DNA of 64,000 bases from an uncultured Lachnospiraceae bacterium (GTDB lineage: Bacteria; Bacillota; Clostridia; Lachnospirales; Lachnospiraceae), in assembly GCA_910587095.1 (NCBI GenBank), contig CAJUMJ010000052.1:1-64000 (forward strand). Reading direction: 5' to 3'. The notes beneath the pieces were generated by a model. That model saw only the letters and a list, made by a program, of their open reading frames with translations, was not told where the DNA came from and ran no database searches. The translations under genes and the position numbers were made by a program. Below, piece by piece: positions 1 to 8,890 of this stretch (positions are counted from its first letter, which is position 1; every line of letters begins with the position of its first letter).

Positions 1-110
1 CAGACGCGCTTTCGCTCCAATCCAAACGTAGTGGTACTAAGGTTCGAAAGAACCTCACCAAGTACCAACAGTTTTAATCCGAAGGATTTAAACACTTACT
101 AGGGTCTGCT
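1..110. repeat. multi-arm structured intergenic element, copy 1
   Basis: A cluster of nested inverted repeats lies at the window edge. CAGAC (1-5) pairs with GTCTG (104-108) as an outer stem. GGTACT (33-38) pairs with AGTACC (61-66) and encloses a perfect hairpin AGGTTC-GAAA-GAACCT (40-55). GTTTTAATCC (71-80) and GGATTTAAAC (84-93) form a third, nearly perfect hairpin with a GAA loop. The order GTACT arm, AGTACC-A, AT-rich hairpin, CACTT, closing stem recurs at 41674-41774. I do not recognise the family; strand and function are unknown, and it may extend beyond the window start. Confidence 0.5.
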
Positions 111-196
111 TATGATTATACTATTTGCACAATGTAATGCAACCTTGAGATAAGTTTCGCAATTACCTAATAAACAGAATACAGAAAGGGTAAAGT

Positions 197-1501
197 ATGA
201 ACTACAGATTTTACAACGCAAAAATTCTGACTATGAAAACCACGGATATCGTGGAAGGAGAGCTTTGGGTACAGGATGATAAAATTTTGTATGTGGGAGA
301 GGGGGGTGATGCGGCTGAAATCTGCCGGTCAATTTCCATAGACAGTGTTTCCTGGGACAGGGAAATTGACTGCAAAGGCAATCTTCTCATGCCCGGTTTT
401 AAAAACGCCCACACCCATTCCGCCATGACGTTTCTGCGTTCTTACGCGGATGATCTGCCGCTGTATGACTGGCTGACAAAGCAGGTGTTTCCGATGGAGG
501 ATAAGCTTGACGGGGAGATGATTTATCATCTCACAAAGCTTGCTGTGCTGGAATACCTGACCAGCGGCATCACGTCCATTTTCGATATGTATCTGAACCC
601 GGAGAAAACAGCGCAGGCTTGCGTGGAGATGGGAATGCGCTGTGTGCAGGTCAGCGGCGCCAGCGGACAGGATGGCTTTGAGCAGTCTCTGAAGCAGATG
701 GAGGAGCGGTATCATTCGCTGAATGTGTTAGATCCTTTGCATTCCTATTTTATCGGCTTTCATGCGGAATACACATGTTCGAAGGCGCTTCTGGAACAGG
801 TGGCGGCTATGGCGCACAAGTATCAGGCGCCGGTATTTACGCACCTTTCAGAGACAAAGGCGGAGGTGGAGGGCTGCAAGGAACGTTATGGCATGTCCCC
901 AGTGAAGCTGCTCGATTCCCTTGGCATGTTCGATTACGGCGGGGGCGGTTACCACTGCGTATGGGTGGATGAGGAGGACATGGATATCTTTGCGAAACGT
1001 GGATTGAGCGTTGTCACGAATCCCGGCTCCAACACGAAGCTTGCCAGCGGCATCGCGCCTGTTTCGGAGTATTTGAGACGGGGAATCAACGTTGCGATCG
1101 GTACGGACGGTCCTGCAAGCAACAACTGTCTCGACATGTTCCGTGAAATGTTTCTTGTCACGGGGCTTGCAAAGCTGAGAGAACAGGACGCGGCGGCGGT
1201 GGATGCGCTGGAAGTTTTGAAGATGGCGACGGTAAACGGCGCAAAGGCAATGAATCTGCCTGACGTGGACGTGCTTGCGGCGGGAAAACAGGCGGATTTT
1301 ATCATGATTGATCTGTGTCAGCCAAACATGCAGCCGCTCAATAACATTCCGAAGAATCTGGTATACAGCGGCAGCAAGCAAAATGTGAAAATGACCGTGA
1401 TACAGGGGAAAATACTGTACGAAAACGGACAGTTTGCGAAAGAGTATGATGTGGAAAAAATTTACAGAAAGGCGAATGAGATTATAACCGATCTCAGATA
1501 G
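197..1501 (+). CDS. mtaD: 5-methylthioadenosine/S-adenosylhomocysteine deaminase
   Basis: Amidohydrolase-superfamily enzyme of 434 residues, the usual length of the MtaD/TrzA group, expected to deaminate methylthioadenosine or S-adenosylhomocysteine in the cytosol as part of nucleoside and methyl-group salvage. Metal and catalytic residues are in place: the H72-T-H74 pair in a KNAHTHS motif, H216 and E219 in FTHLSE, H253 in GYHC, and D304 in GTDGPASNN. The start is the ATG following AGAAAGGG. The next gene begins two bases after the stop, so the two are probably co-transcribed. Related adenosine or guanine deaminases share the fold; the assignment rests on overall pattern and the motif set, so the exact substrate is inferred. 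Confidence 0.85.
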   Translation: MNYRFYNAKILTMKTTDIVEGELWVQDDKILYVGEGGDAAEICRSISIDSVSWDREIDCKGNLLMPGFKNAHTHSAMTFLRSYADDLPLYDWLTKQVFPMEDKLDGEMIYHLTKLAVLEYLTSGITSIFDMYLNPEKTAQACVEMGMRCVQVSGASGQDGFEQSLKQMEERYHSLNVLDPLHSYFIGFHAEYTCSKALLEQVAAMAHKYQAPVFTHLSETKAEVEGCKERYGMSPVKLLDSLGMFDYGGGGYHCVWVDEEDMDIFAKRGLSVVTNPGSNTKLASGIAPVSEYLRRGINVAIGTDGPASNNCLDMFREMFLVTGLAKLREQDAAAVDALEVLKMATVNGAKAMNLPDVDVLAAGKQADFIMIDLCQPNMQPLNNIPKNLVYSGSKQNVKMTVIQGKILYENGQFAKEYDVEKIYRKANEIITDLR

Positions 1502-1503
1502 AG

Positions 1504-3192
1504 ATGGACGCTTTGATTTTTATTTGCCTGATTCTTCTTACCGTCGTGTTTGTCATGGTGAAAGAGTATGTGGGGAGCAGGCAGTTTGAGAAAAGAACAC
1601 TGGAGCGGATTTACGCCGGTTATGGTTCGACACCTGATCGCTCATACACATTTGAGGAACTTTCCCACATAAGCATGTACTACAGGAAGCATGGGGACGC
1701 GGATCAGATTGATGATATTACATGGAATGATCTGCACATGGATGCGGTTTACCAGAGAATCAACACTTGTCTTTCGTCTGCAGGGGACGAGTATCTGTAT
1801 TACCGTCTGAGAACGCCTGCAAAAGATATGGATGAGCTTTTGCGGATGGAGAAACGTGTTCGCTTTTTCATGGATCAGGAAGAGAAGCGACACAGGTTTC
1901 AGCAGATATGCTGGCGGCTCGGACGGACGGGACGCCATTCCATCTATGAATATCTGGATCATTTGGAGCTTTTGGGAGAACGAAAGAGCGGCAAATATTT
2001 TTTGTGGGACGGTCTTGTGCTTTTATCTCTGGCAGGGATGTTTGTTTCCCTGCCCACCGGGCTGATCTGCCTGATGGCGGTTTTGTGTCATAACCTGTTG
2101 GGATATTTTAAGGAATACCGGCAGATCGAGCCTTATATTACAAGCTTTTCCTATGTGCGCAGGCTGTTAAAGGGGACGGAGGAGCTTGGGAAAGCCGAAA
2201 GCAGTGAGATCGGGGAAGAGCTTGCTGTCATCAGGGAGGTGTACCGGAGTCTGAAAGGCTTTCTGAAAAGCTCTTATCTGATTACATCCGCGGGCCAGGG
2301 AACAGGTAACCCTTTGGAGGTTGTATTGGATTACCTGCGGATGCTGTTTTACCTGGATCTGATTCGGTTTAACAGGGCGTTACATGCTTTGCGGACACAT
2401 ATGGAGGAGGTTGACAGGCTGATTACTGTGGTGGGAGAGCTGGAGTGCGACGTGGCAGTGGGAGCTTTCAGGAAAAGTATGGGGGAAGACTGGTGCGTGC
2501 CAAAGCTGCAGGAGGCTGCGGCGGGGAAGCTTTTTTTGTGCGCGAAGCGGCTTTACCATCCGCTTTTGAAAGAGCCTGTGCCTAATTCTCTGGATGTAAG
2601 AAGAGGCGTGCTTCTTACCGGTTCCAATGCTTCCGGGAAATCTACCTTTTTGCGGGCAGTGGCTGTGAACGCGCTTCTTGGGCAGACGGTTCATACTTGC
2701 GCCGCTACGGCGTATCAGGCTCCCTTTTACCGCATTTACTCCTCCATTTCCCTGCGGGATGACCTGGAGGGAGGAGACAGTTATTATATGGTGGAGATTA
2801 AGGCCGTCAAACGGATACTTGATCAGGCAAGGCAGGAAAGGAAGAGACCGGTACTGTGTTTTGTGGATGAGGTATTGCGGGGAACCAATACCGTGGAGCG
2901 GATTGCGGCCTCCACACAAATCATGAAAAAGCTGGCCGGCGGCCATGTACTTTGTTTTGCGGCGACCCACGATGTTGAGCTGACAAGGCTGTTGGAGAAG
3001 GAGTACGAAAACTTCCACTTTGAGGAGAGAATTGAGGAGAACGATATTTTCTTTCCCTATAAATTGATGGATGGTCCGGCCACTACCAGAAATGCAATCG
3101 CTCTGCTTCGTATGCTTGGGTATGAGGAGGATATTACGGCACGGGCGGAAGAGATGGCGGAACGGTTTTTGAGTGACGGAAGCTGGCGGTGA
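1504..3192 (+). CDS. MutS-family ATPase with N-terminal membrane helix
   Basis: Protein of 562 residues. It opens with a hydrophobic helix (about residues 4-20) and carries a MutS domain V ATPase in its C-terminal third: Walker A GSNASGKST near residue 372, Walker B VDEVLRGT near 452, and a conserved THD near 487. The mismatch-binding N-terminal domains of true MutS are absent, as in the stand-alone MutS-like ATPases common in Firmicutes and Bacteroidetes, whose role is not established. Another hydrophobic segment lies around residues 165-200. It starts two bases after mtaD ends and is followed 87 bases later by rnhA. A mismatch-repair role should not be assumed; a membrane-associated DNA or RNA transaction is only inference. 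Confidence 0.75.
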   Translation: MDALIFICLILLTVVFVMVKEYVGSRQFEKRTLERIYAGYGSTPDRSYTFEELSHISMYYRKHGDADQIDDITWNDLHMDAVYQRINTCLSSAGDEYLYYRLRTPAKDMDELLRMEKRVRFFMDQEEKRHRFQQICWRLGRTGRHSIYEYLDHLELLGERKSGKYFLWDGLVLLSLAGMFVSLPTGLICLMAVLCHNLLGYFKEYRQIEPYITSFSYVRRLLKGTEELGKAESSEIGEELAVIREVYRSLKGFLKSSYLITSAGQGTGNPLEVVLDYLRMLFYLDLIRFNRALHALRTHMEEVDRLITVVGELECDVAVGAFRKSMGEDWCVPKLQEAAAGKLFLCAKRLYHPLLKEPVPNSLDVRRGVLLTGSNASGKSTFLRAVAVNALLGQTVHTCAATAYQAPFYRIYSSISLRDDLEGGDSYYMVEIKAVKRILDQARQERKRPVLCFVDEVLRGTNTVERIAASTQIMKKLAGGHVLCFAATHDVELTRLLEKEYENFHFEERIEENDIFFPYKLMDGPATTRNAIALLRMLGYEEDITARAEEMAERFLSDGSWR

Positions 3193-3248
3193 ATGGTGTG
3201 AGAATACAGGAGAATGTCCCAAATGCGGCATTCTTTGTATGAATTTGA

Positions 3249-3267
3249 GATTCCGCGATGCGGAATC
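3249..3267 (+). other. perfect hairpin abutting the rnhA ribosome binding site
   Basis: GATTCCGC (3249-3256) and GCGGAATC (3260-3267) form an 8-bp perfect stem with a 3-base loop. The rnhA Shine-Dalgarno sequence GGAGG (3270-3274) begins three bases after the stem. It has no T-tract, so it is not a terminator. It may affect mRNA stability or translation of rnhA; this is inference. Confidence 0.5.
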
Positions 3268-3279
3268 ATGGAGGCTGGT

Positions 3280-3750
3280 ATGAAAGTAACGATTTATACG
3301 GACGGCGCGGCGCGCGGGAACCCGGAGGGGCCGGGCGGCTACGGCACGGTTTTACAATATATTGACAGTAAGGGAACCTTGCACGAGAGGGAATATTCCG
3401 CCGGTTATAAGAAAACGACCAACAACCGCATGGAGCTGATGGCGGTGATTGTGGGATTGGAGGCTCTCACTAAGCCCTGCGAGGTTCTTCTGATCTCAGA
3501 TTCCAAATATGTGACGGACGCGTTTAACAAGCATTGGATCGAGGGATGGCTTAAAAAGGGGTGGAAGACGGCGGGCAATAAACCCGTGAAAAATATTGAT
3601 TTATGGGAGCGGCTTTTGAGAGCAAAGGAGTCGCACGTTGTAACTTTTCAGTGGGTTAAGGGACATGACGGGCATCCGGAGAACGAGCGTTGCGATAAGC
3701 TGGCCACTACCGCTGCGGACGGTACGGATTTGCTTGACGATACCTTCTGA
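3280..3750 (+). CDS. rnhA: ribonuclease HI
   Basis: RNase HI of 156 residues, the usual size, which hydrolyses the RNA strand of RNA-DNA hybrids such as primers and R-loops. The four carboxylates are present: D8 in YTDGAARGN, E52 in NNRMEL, D74 in SDSKY and D139 in ERCDKLA, with the loop histidine H129 in WVKGHDGHPENERC. The start was set at the ATG after GGAGGCTGGT because the family begins right before the first beta strand; the in-frame ATG at 3214 would add 22 residues unlike the family. It probably sits in the mtaD-mutS-like transcription unit. Confidence 0.92.
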   Translation: MKVTIYTDGAARGNPEGPGGYGTVLQYIDSKGTLHEREYSAGYKKTTNNRMELMAVIVGLEALTKPCEVLLISDSKYVTDAFNKHWIEGWLKKGWKTAGNKPVKNIDLWERLLRAKESHVVTFQWVKGHDGHPENERCDKLATTAADGTDLLDDTF

Positions 3751-3773
3751 TTGGTGTTATCATAGATATGATA
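3734..3773 (+). promoter_or_regulatory. candidate promoter with overlapping inverted repeat
   Basis: TTGACG (3734-3739) and TATCAT (3758-3763) are separated by 18 bases just at the end of rnhA. The -10 is the left half of a perfect inverted repeat TATCATA-GA-TATGATA (3758-3773). A repressor-type operator over the promoter of the downstream small membrane protein is plausible but unproven. Confidence 0.35.
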
Positions 3774-3826
3774 TTGCGAATGGATTCTGTTTTAAAAAGC
3801 TTTTTTGAAAGAGGGATGAGGAAAAC

Positions 3827-4003
3827 ATGACAAATTTAATTCTGTTTGTAAATGCTTTTTTATCGTATCTGCTTGTGTTTGCGCTTATCGTTGCGCTCGT
3901 GGTTGTGGCGTGTGTCATCGGTGTGAAGTGGAGAAAGAGTAAGGATGCCAAGGCGGCTTCTGAAACGAATGCGGATACAATCGGTGGGAACACGACAGCG
4001 TAG
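3827..4003 (+). CDS. small single-pass membrane protein
   Basis: A 58-residue ORF beginning MTNLILFVNAFL and preceded by GGATGAGG at good spacing. Residues 3-32 are one long hydrophobic segment (including LLVFALIVALVVVACVIGV), followed by a basic stop-transfer patch (KWRKSKD) and a polar tail rich in Ala, Thr and Asn. It is followed immediately by an intrinsic terminator and preceded by a candidate promoter, so it appears to be its own transcription unit. I know of similar short proteins in Lachnospiraceae but no demonstrated function, and no enzymatic motif is visible. Confidence 0.65.
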   Translation: MTNLILFVNAFLSYLLVFALIVALVVVACVIGVKWRKSKDAKAASETNADTIGGNTTA

Positions 4004-4028
4004 AAGTTCAATAGAGGGAAGTTTGGAA

Positions 4029-4055
4029 GGGTGTTCTGTTGCGGACGCCCTTTTT
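4029..4055 (+). terminator. intrinsic terminator after small membrane protein gene
   Basis: GGGTGTTC (4029-4036) pairs with GGACGCCC (4043-4050), eight pairs including G-T wobbles, with a 6-base loop and a following TTTTT tract. Confidence 0.8.
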
Positions 4056-4118
4056 GTACGCATAAAGTTGCAAAGCGGCACAAAACAGGGAATGATTATG
4101 GCAGGATTCGGAGAGTAG

Positions 4119-4820
4119 ATGGTGGGAAAATATACGACGATTTTTTGGGATTTGGATCAGACATTATTAAACTTTGATCTTTCTATGGTGTATGCGTTGC
4201 GGATGGTATTTGAAAAGTATGGGATTGGGATAAACGACGAAATAACGTCGCGCTATGACGTCATTAACAGAAGCTATTGGAACAGACTGGAAGCGGGAGA
4301 GCTTTCCAAGGACGAGGTGACTGTCGGAAGATTCCGGACGCTGTTTGAAGAGCTGGGGATTTCCCACGTGACGCCGGAGGCGATGAATGAGTCTTACCAG
4401 AAGGAGCTGGGGAGCGTATATTTTTATATGGAAGGAGCGAAGGAGCTTGTGACGCTCTTGCGCGAAAGGGGATATCGACAGTACATAATGACCAATGGGG
4501 TCAATGCCACCCAGGAGAGCAAGATGAGGCGGTCGGGTCTTGACCGGATTGTGGATGGGGTTTTTGTCTCGGAACTTATCGGATATCCAAAGCCCCAAAA
4601 GGAATTTTTTGACGCATGTTTCGCAAGGCTTTCGTCCGTTGAGAGAGAAGAGTGCATAATGGTGGGCGACTCCTTGACAAGCGATATGAGAGGAGCGGAG
4701 AATGCGGGTATAGCTTCCTGCTGGTTTAATCCGGAGAAAAGGATAAAAGACGTGGAAGTGCGGACGGATTACGAGATCCGGCGGCTTCAGGAACTTTTAC
4801 CGATTCTGGAACGGGAGTAA
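4119..4820 (+). CDS. YjjG-family HAD noncanonical pyrimidine nucleotidase
   Basis: HAD-superfamily phosphatase of 233 residues. Motif I is WDLDQT with the nucleophile at D11 and second Asp at D13. Motif II is MTNG near residue 125, motif III is the lysine in GYPKPQ near 157, and motif IV is VGDSLTSD near 184. The alpha-helical cap between motifs I and II, together with the sequence around TLLNF, resembles YjjG/YfnB, which dephosphorylate noncanonical pyrimidine nucleoside monophosphates. The WYL regulator starts five bases after the stop, so the two form a small operon. Substrate is inferred from family resemblance. Confidence 0.78.
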   Translation: MVGKYTTIFWDLDQTLLNFDLSMVYALRMVFEKYGIGINDEITSRYDVINRSYWNRLEAGELSKDEVTVGRFRTLFEELGISHVTPEAMNESYQKELGSVYFYMEGAKELVTLLRERGYRQYIMTNGVNATQESKMRRSGLDRIVDGVFVSELIGYPKPQKEFFDACFARLSSVEREECIMVGDSLTSDMRGAENAGIASCWFNPEKRIKDVEVRTDYEIRRLQELLPILERE

Positions 4821-4825
4821 CGATT

Positions 4826-5836
4826 ATGGCGAAATCTTCTCATCAAAAATTAAAACTCTTGTATCTGTTAAAAATATTGACGGAGCAGTCTGACGAGGAG
4901 CACTGTTTAAGCGCGCAGGCGTTGATTGACGCGCTGGCGGATTATGAGATCAGGGCGGAGCGCAAGAGCATATACGACGACATCGCGCAGCTTATCGATT
5001 TTGGCTGTGATATCGTGCTTGTCAAGGCGAAAACGGGAGGCGGCTATTATCTGGCAGGGCGTGACTTTGAGCTGGCGGAGCTGAAACTCCTTGTGGAGAC
5101 GGTGCAGGCTTCCCGGTTTCTGACGGTCAACAAATCAAGGGAGCTGATTTCCAAAATAGAGAAACTTGCGTCGAAAGCGCAGGCGGGGCAGCTCCAGAGG
5201 CAAGTCTACGTGGCGAACCGTGTCAAGGCTGCAAACGAAAGCATCTATTACGTGGTGGACGATATTCACAGGGCGATTCAGAACAACAGGCAGATATCTT
5301 TCCAATATCTGGAATGGAACCTGGACAGGGAACTTGTGCCGAGACGAAACGGGAAGCCTTATCAGGTAAGTCCCTGGGCTCTCACCTGCAAGGATGAAAA
5401 CTATTATATGATTGCACACGACAGCGAGGAGGATAAGATCAAACATTTTCGCGTCGATAAAATGGCGAAGATTGAGGTTTTGGAAGACAGGAAGAGGGAG
5501 GGAGCGGCGCTTTTTGAACGATTTGATATCGCGGATTACAGCAACAAGACATTCGGTATGTTCGGCGGCAAAGAGGAGACGGTCACCCTGCTTTTTGAAA
5601 ACAGTCTCATCGGAGTGGTGATGGACCGGTTTGGCCGGGAGGCGGCCGTGCGCAGAAGAGACGAGGGGCATTTTTCGGTCAGGGTGCAGGTGGCAGTCAG
5701 CGGACAATTTTTCGGCTGGCTGACGGGACTGGGACCAGGAGCCGGGATTTTGGCTCCCTCATCGGTTGCGGAGGCATATCGGTCACATCTGGAGGAGACG
5801 TTGGCCCGCTATACAAATGATACGTTATGTCAATAG
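4826..5836 (+). CDS. WYL-domain transcriptional regulator
   Basis: Protein of 336 residues in the YafY-type architecture: an N-terminal winged helix-turn-helix (about residues 1-70, with a typical AERKSIYDDI recognition segment), a linker, and a WYL domain (about 140-220) carrying QISFQYLEWN and VSPWALTCKDENYYMIAH. A C-terminal WCX-like region follows (about 235-330). WYL domains sense nucleic acid or nucleotide ligands in the cases studied; the target genes here are unknown. It is translationally close to the YjjG-like gene and followed by an intrinsic terminator. Confidence 0.85.
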   Translation: MAKSSHQKLKLLYLLKILTEQSDEEHCLSAQALIDALADYEIRAERKSIYDDIAQLIDFGCDIVLVKAKTGGGYYLAGRDFELAELKLLVETVQASRFLTVNKSRELISKIEKLASKAQAGQLQRQVYVANRVKAANESIYYVVDDIHRAIQNNRQISFQYLEWNLDRELVPRRNGKPYQVSPWALTCKDENYYMIAHDSEEDKIKHFRVDKMAKIEVLEDRKREGAALFERFDIADYSNKTFGMFGGKEETVTLLFENSLIGVVMDRFGREAAVRRRDEGHFSVRVQVAVSGQFFGWLTGLGPGAGILAPSSVAEAYRSHLEETLARYTNDTLCQ

Positions 5837-5845
5837 GATATCAAT

Positions 5846-5874
5846 GAGATATGAAAAAAGCCATGTCTCTTTTT
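5846..5874 (+). terminator. intrinsic terminator after WYL regulator
   Basis: GAGATATG (5846-5853) pairs with CATGTCTC (5862-5869), eight pairs with one G-T, followed by TTTTT (5870-5874). Confidence 0.75.
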
Positions 5875-5909
5875 GATAATATTTGAGAAGTTTTAATAAA
5901 ATTGTTACA

Positions 5910-5938
5910 TTGACATAACATATTTCTTACCGTATACT
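5910..5938 (+). promoter_or_regulatory. strong sigma-A-type promoter of nrdD
   Basis: TTGACA (5910-5915), 17-base spacer, TATACT (5933-5938): almost consensus. The start point would fall near 5945, immediately upstream of the two NrdR-like boxes, giving a leader of about 120 bases before nrdD. Confidence 0.8.
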
Positions 5939-5947
5939 ATTCCTAAA

Positions 5948-5993
5948 CCCCTATATATTGTGCCGACAAGCCGAGCGATACTATATTTTGTGG
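5948..5993 (+). promoter_or_regulatory. two NrdR-like boxes
   Basis: Two 16-base sites, 5948-5963 (core TATATATTGTG) and 5978-5993 (core CTATATTTTGTG), each match about 13 of 16 positions of the known NrdR box pattern ACACTATATATTGTGT. Their starts are 30 bases apart, close to three helical turns, the spacing typical of NrdR-regulated operons. They lie just downstream of the -10, where a bound repressor would block initiation or clearance. Together with the gene they precede, this makes NrdR control of nrdD-nrdG very likely; nrdR itself is not in the window. Confidence 0.8.
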
Positions 5994-6066
5994 AATCGAC
6001 TGAGCGGACTGGCGCATAGCGGTCAGGGGCGGAAAGATACAGACAAAGGAAATAACGGAGGTAAGC

Positions 6067-8256
6067 ATGGGTAGTAAATTTGAGCCAGAGTATTCAAAGG
6101 ACGAGGATTACGGTCTGAAATACCAGCCGGAGAAGGGCGTGAAGGTGATTAAAAAGGATGGCAGTCTGGAGGCTTTTAACGTACAGAAGGTCATTGATGC
6201 GGTGGGAAAAAGCGCGTATCGCGCACTCACGAAATTTACCGAGGAGGAGAAACGTCATATTTGTCAGACCGTTGTCGATAAGGTAAATGAGCTGGACGAG
6301 GAGAAGATTCCGATTCAGATCATGCACAATATAGTGGAGAGCGCCCTTGAGGATGTGAAGCCGATTGTTGCCAAGAGCTACCGCGATTACCGAAATTATA
6401 AGCAGGATTTTGTGCGGATGATGGACGATGTCTATAAGAAAAGTCAGTCGATCATGTACATCGGCGACAAGGAGAACGCTAATACGGACAGCGCCCTGGT
6501 TTCCACGAAGCGCAGCTTGATTTTTAACCAGTTTAACAAGGAATTATATCAGAAATTTTTTATGACTACAGAGGAAATTCAGGCTTGCCGTGACGGATAT
6601 ATTTATGTCCATGATATGGCGGCCAGAAGAGACACGATGAACTGTTGTCTTTTTAATGTGGCGGAAGTGTTAAACGGCGGTTTTGAGATGGGAAATATCT
6701 GGTACAATGAGCCGAAAACACTTGATGTCGCGTTTGATGTCATAGGCGACATCGTTTTAAGCGCGGCGAGTCAGCAGTACGGAGGATTTACGGTGCCGGA
6801 GGTGGACAAGATTTTAGAGCCTTATGCGGAGAAATCCTACAAGAGAGATATTGAAAAGTACAGGAGGCTCGGAATAGATCAGCAAACCGCTGAAAAGGAG
6901 GCTCTCTCGGATGTGATGAAAGAATTTGAGCAGGGCTTCCAAGGCTGGGAATATAAGTTCAACACGGTGGCCAGCAGCCGCGGAGACTATCCCTTTATTA
7001 CGGTGACTGCGGGAATCGGCACAGGGCGTTTTGCGAAAATGGCTACCATACAGATGCTCAACGTGAGGAGTAAGGGACAGGGAAAAGAGGAGTGCAAGAA
7101 GCCGGTGCTTTTCCCTAAGATCGTATTTTTATATGACGAAAACCTTCATGGAAAGGGTAAAGAGCTGGAGGACGTGTTTGAGGCGGGCGTCAAGTGTTCG
7201 GCGAAAACCATGTATCCGGATTGGCTCAGCCTGACCGGAAAAGGTTATATTGCTAGCATGTATAAACAGTATGGCAAGGTGATTTCCCCCATGGGCTGCC
7301 GGGCTTTTCTTTCTCCTTGGTATGTGCGGGGCGGTATGCATCCGGCGGATGAAGAGGACTATCCTGTTTTTGTCGGCAGGTTCAATGTAGGGGCGGTTTC
7401 CCTGCATCTGCCTATGATTCTTGCGAAATCCAGACAGGAGGGCCGGGAGTTTTATGAGGTGCTTGATTATTATCTGAACCTGATCAGGCAGCTCCACATC
7501 AGAACTTATGCATATTTGGGGGAGATGCGCGCTTCCACCAATCCGCTGGCTTACTGTGAGGGCGGATTTCTTGGCGGTCATTTACAGCTTCACGATAAGA
7601 TCAAACCGATATTGAAGTCGGCGACGGCAAGTTTTGGCATTACTGCTTTTAATGAACTGCAAGAGCTTTATAACGGGAAATCTCTGGTGGAGGACGGTGC
7701 TTTTGCGCTGGAGGTTTTGGAACACATCAACAATAAAATAAACGAATATAAGGAGGCGGACGGGCATCTTTACGCAATATACGGCACGCCGGCGGAAAAC
7801 CTTTGCGGTTTGCAGGTAAAGCAGTTCAGGGCCAAGTACGGAATCGTGGAGGGCGTTTCAGACAGAGAGTATGTTTCCAACAGTTTCCACTGTCATGTGA
7901 CGGAGGATATCACGCCCATAGAGAAGCAGGATTTGGAGTATCGTTTTTGGGAGCTGGCAAATGGCGGGAAGATCCAGTATGTGAAATATCCGATTGATTA
8001 TAATATGGAGGCGATCAAGACGCTGATCCGCCGCGCAATGGATATGGGATTTTATGAGGGTGTTAATCTGTCCCTTGCCTACTGCGACGACTGCGGTCAT
8101 CAGGAGCTTGAGATGGATGCCTGCCCTGTCTGCGGCAGCCGCAACCTGACGAAAATAGACCGTATGAACGGGTATCTTGCCTATTCCCGCGTTCATGGCG
8201 ACACTCGTCTTAGCGAAGCCAAAATGGCGGAAATCGCGGAGAGAAAAAGCATGTGA
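6067..8256 (+). CDS. nrdD: anaerobic (class III) ribonucleoside-triphosphate reductase
   Basis: Large subunit of 729 residues that reduces ribonucleoside triphosphates to deoxynucleotides without oxygen. An ATP-cone allosteric domain occupies about residues 25-115 (VIKKDGSLEAFNVQKV). Paired active-site cysteines occur in MNCCLFN near residue 192. A C-terminal zinc site uses C673, C676, C686 and C689. The glycyl radical residue is G702 in RMNGYL. The start ATG follows a strong GGAGG. It is the first gene of an nrdD-nrdG-dut cluster behind a strong promoter with NrdR-like boxes. Length and motifs are all canonical. Confidence 0.96.
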   Translation: MGSKFEPEYSKDEDYGLKYQPEKGVKVIKKDGSLEAFNVQKVIDAVGKSAYRALTKFTEEEKRHICQTVVDKVNELDEEKIPIQIMHNIVESALEDVKPIVAKSYRDYRNYKQDFVRMMDDVYKKSQSIMYIGDKENANTDSALVSTKRSLIFNQFNKELYQKFFMTTEEIQACRDGYIYVHDMAARRDTMNCCLFNVAEVLNGGFEMGNIWYNEPKTLDVAFDVIGDIVLSAASQQYGGFTVPEVDKILEPYAEKSYKRDIEKYRRLGIDQQTAEKEALSDVMKEFEQGFQGWEYKFNTVASSRGDYPFITVTAGIGTGRFAKMATIQMLNVRSKGQGKEECKKPVLFPKIVFLYDENLHGKGKELEDVFEAGVKCSAKTMYPDWLSLTGKGYIASMYKQYGKVISPMGCRAFLSPWYVRGGMHPADEEDYPVFVGRFNVGAVSLHLPMILAKSRQEGREFYEVLDYYLNLIRQLHIRTYAYLGEMRASTNPLAYCEGGFLGGHLQLHDKIKPILKSATASFGITAFNELQELYNGKSLVEDGAFALEVLEHINNKINEYKEADGHLYAIYGTPAENLCGLQVKQFRAKYGIVEGVSDREYVSNSFHCHVTEDITPIEKQDLEYRFWELANGGKIQYVKYPIDYNMEAIKTLIRRAMDMGFYEGVNLSLAYCDDCGHQELEMDACPVCGSRNLTKIDRMNGYLAYSRVHGDTRLSEAKMAEIAERKSM

Positions 8257-8364
8257 AAACAGCGGAGGAAAGCCGAAGCGAATGAGGGATTTGCATGGAC
8301 ATGCAGGGGCTTTCACCCATGAACAGAGGTGATAAAGGGCAAATAGATTGAGGAAGGAATATAG

Positions 8365-8874
8365 ATGAGATATCATAATATAACCAAAGACGATATGCTA
8401 AATGGCGACGGTCTGAGGGTGGTTCTTTGGGTTGCCGGTTGTACCCACTGTTGTAAAGAGTGCCACAATCCGCTTACCTGGGATCCGGATGGCGGATTGG
8501 CCTTTGACGAGGCTGCGAAGCGGGAGATTTTCGGACAACTGGACAAACCTTATATCAGCGGTATTACATTTTCGGGTGGCGATCCGCTCCATCCGGCGAA
8601 CCGTCTGGAAGTGAAGAACCTGATGGAAGAGATAAAGGATAAGTATCCTGACAAAACCATATGGATGTACACGGGAGACAGTTGGGAGGATATCATGCAT
8701 TTTCCCATGATGAAGTGTGTGGACGTGCTTGTGGACGGCGAGTTTAAGAATGAGTGGAAGGATACAAAACTCATGTGGAAGGGAAGCAGAAACCAGAGAG
8801 TGATAGATGTACAAAGGAGTCTGAAGCAGGAAAACCCGGCCATTCCGGTGCTCCATTGTGAAGACTACATGTGA
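8365..8874 (+). CDS. nrdG: anaerobic ribonucleotide reductase-activating protein (radical SAM)
   Basis: Activase of 169 residues that generates the glycyl radical on NrdD by S-adenosylmethionine cleavage. The radical-SAM cluster motif is C26-x3-C30-x2-C33 in GCTHCCKECHN, followed by a GG-type SAM-binding segment FSGGDPL. Size and motif are typical of the short NrdG family. It lies 108 bases after nrdD with no gene in between, and dut starts 16 bases downstream, so it should be co-transcribed with both. Confidence 0.95.
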   Translation: MRYHNITKDDMLNGDGLRVVLWVAGCTHCCKECHNPLTWDPDGGLAFDEAAKREIFGQLDKPYISGITFSGGDPLHPANRLEVKNLMEEIKDKYPDKTIWMYTGDSWEDIMHFPMMKCVDVLVDGEFKNEWKDTKLMWKGSRNQRVIDVQRSLKQENPAIPVLHCEDYM

Positions 8875-8890
8875 CGGGAAGGTAAACGGA

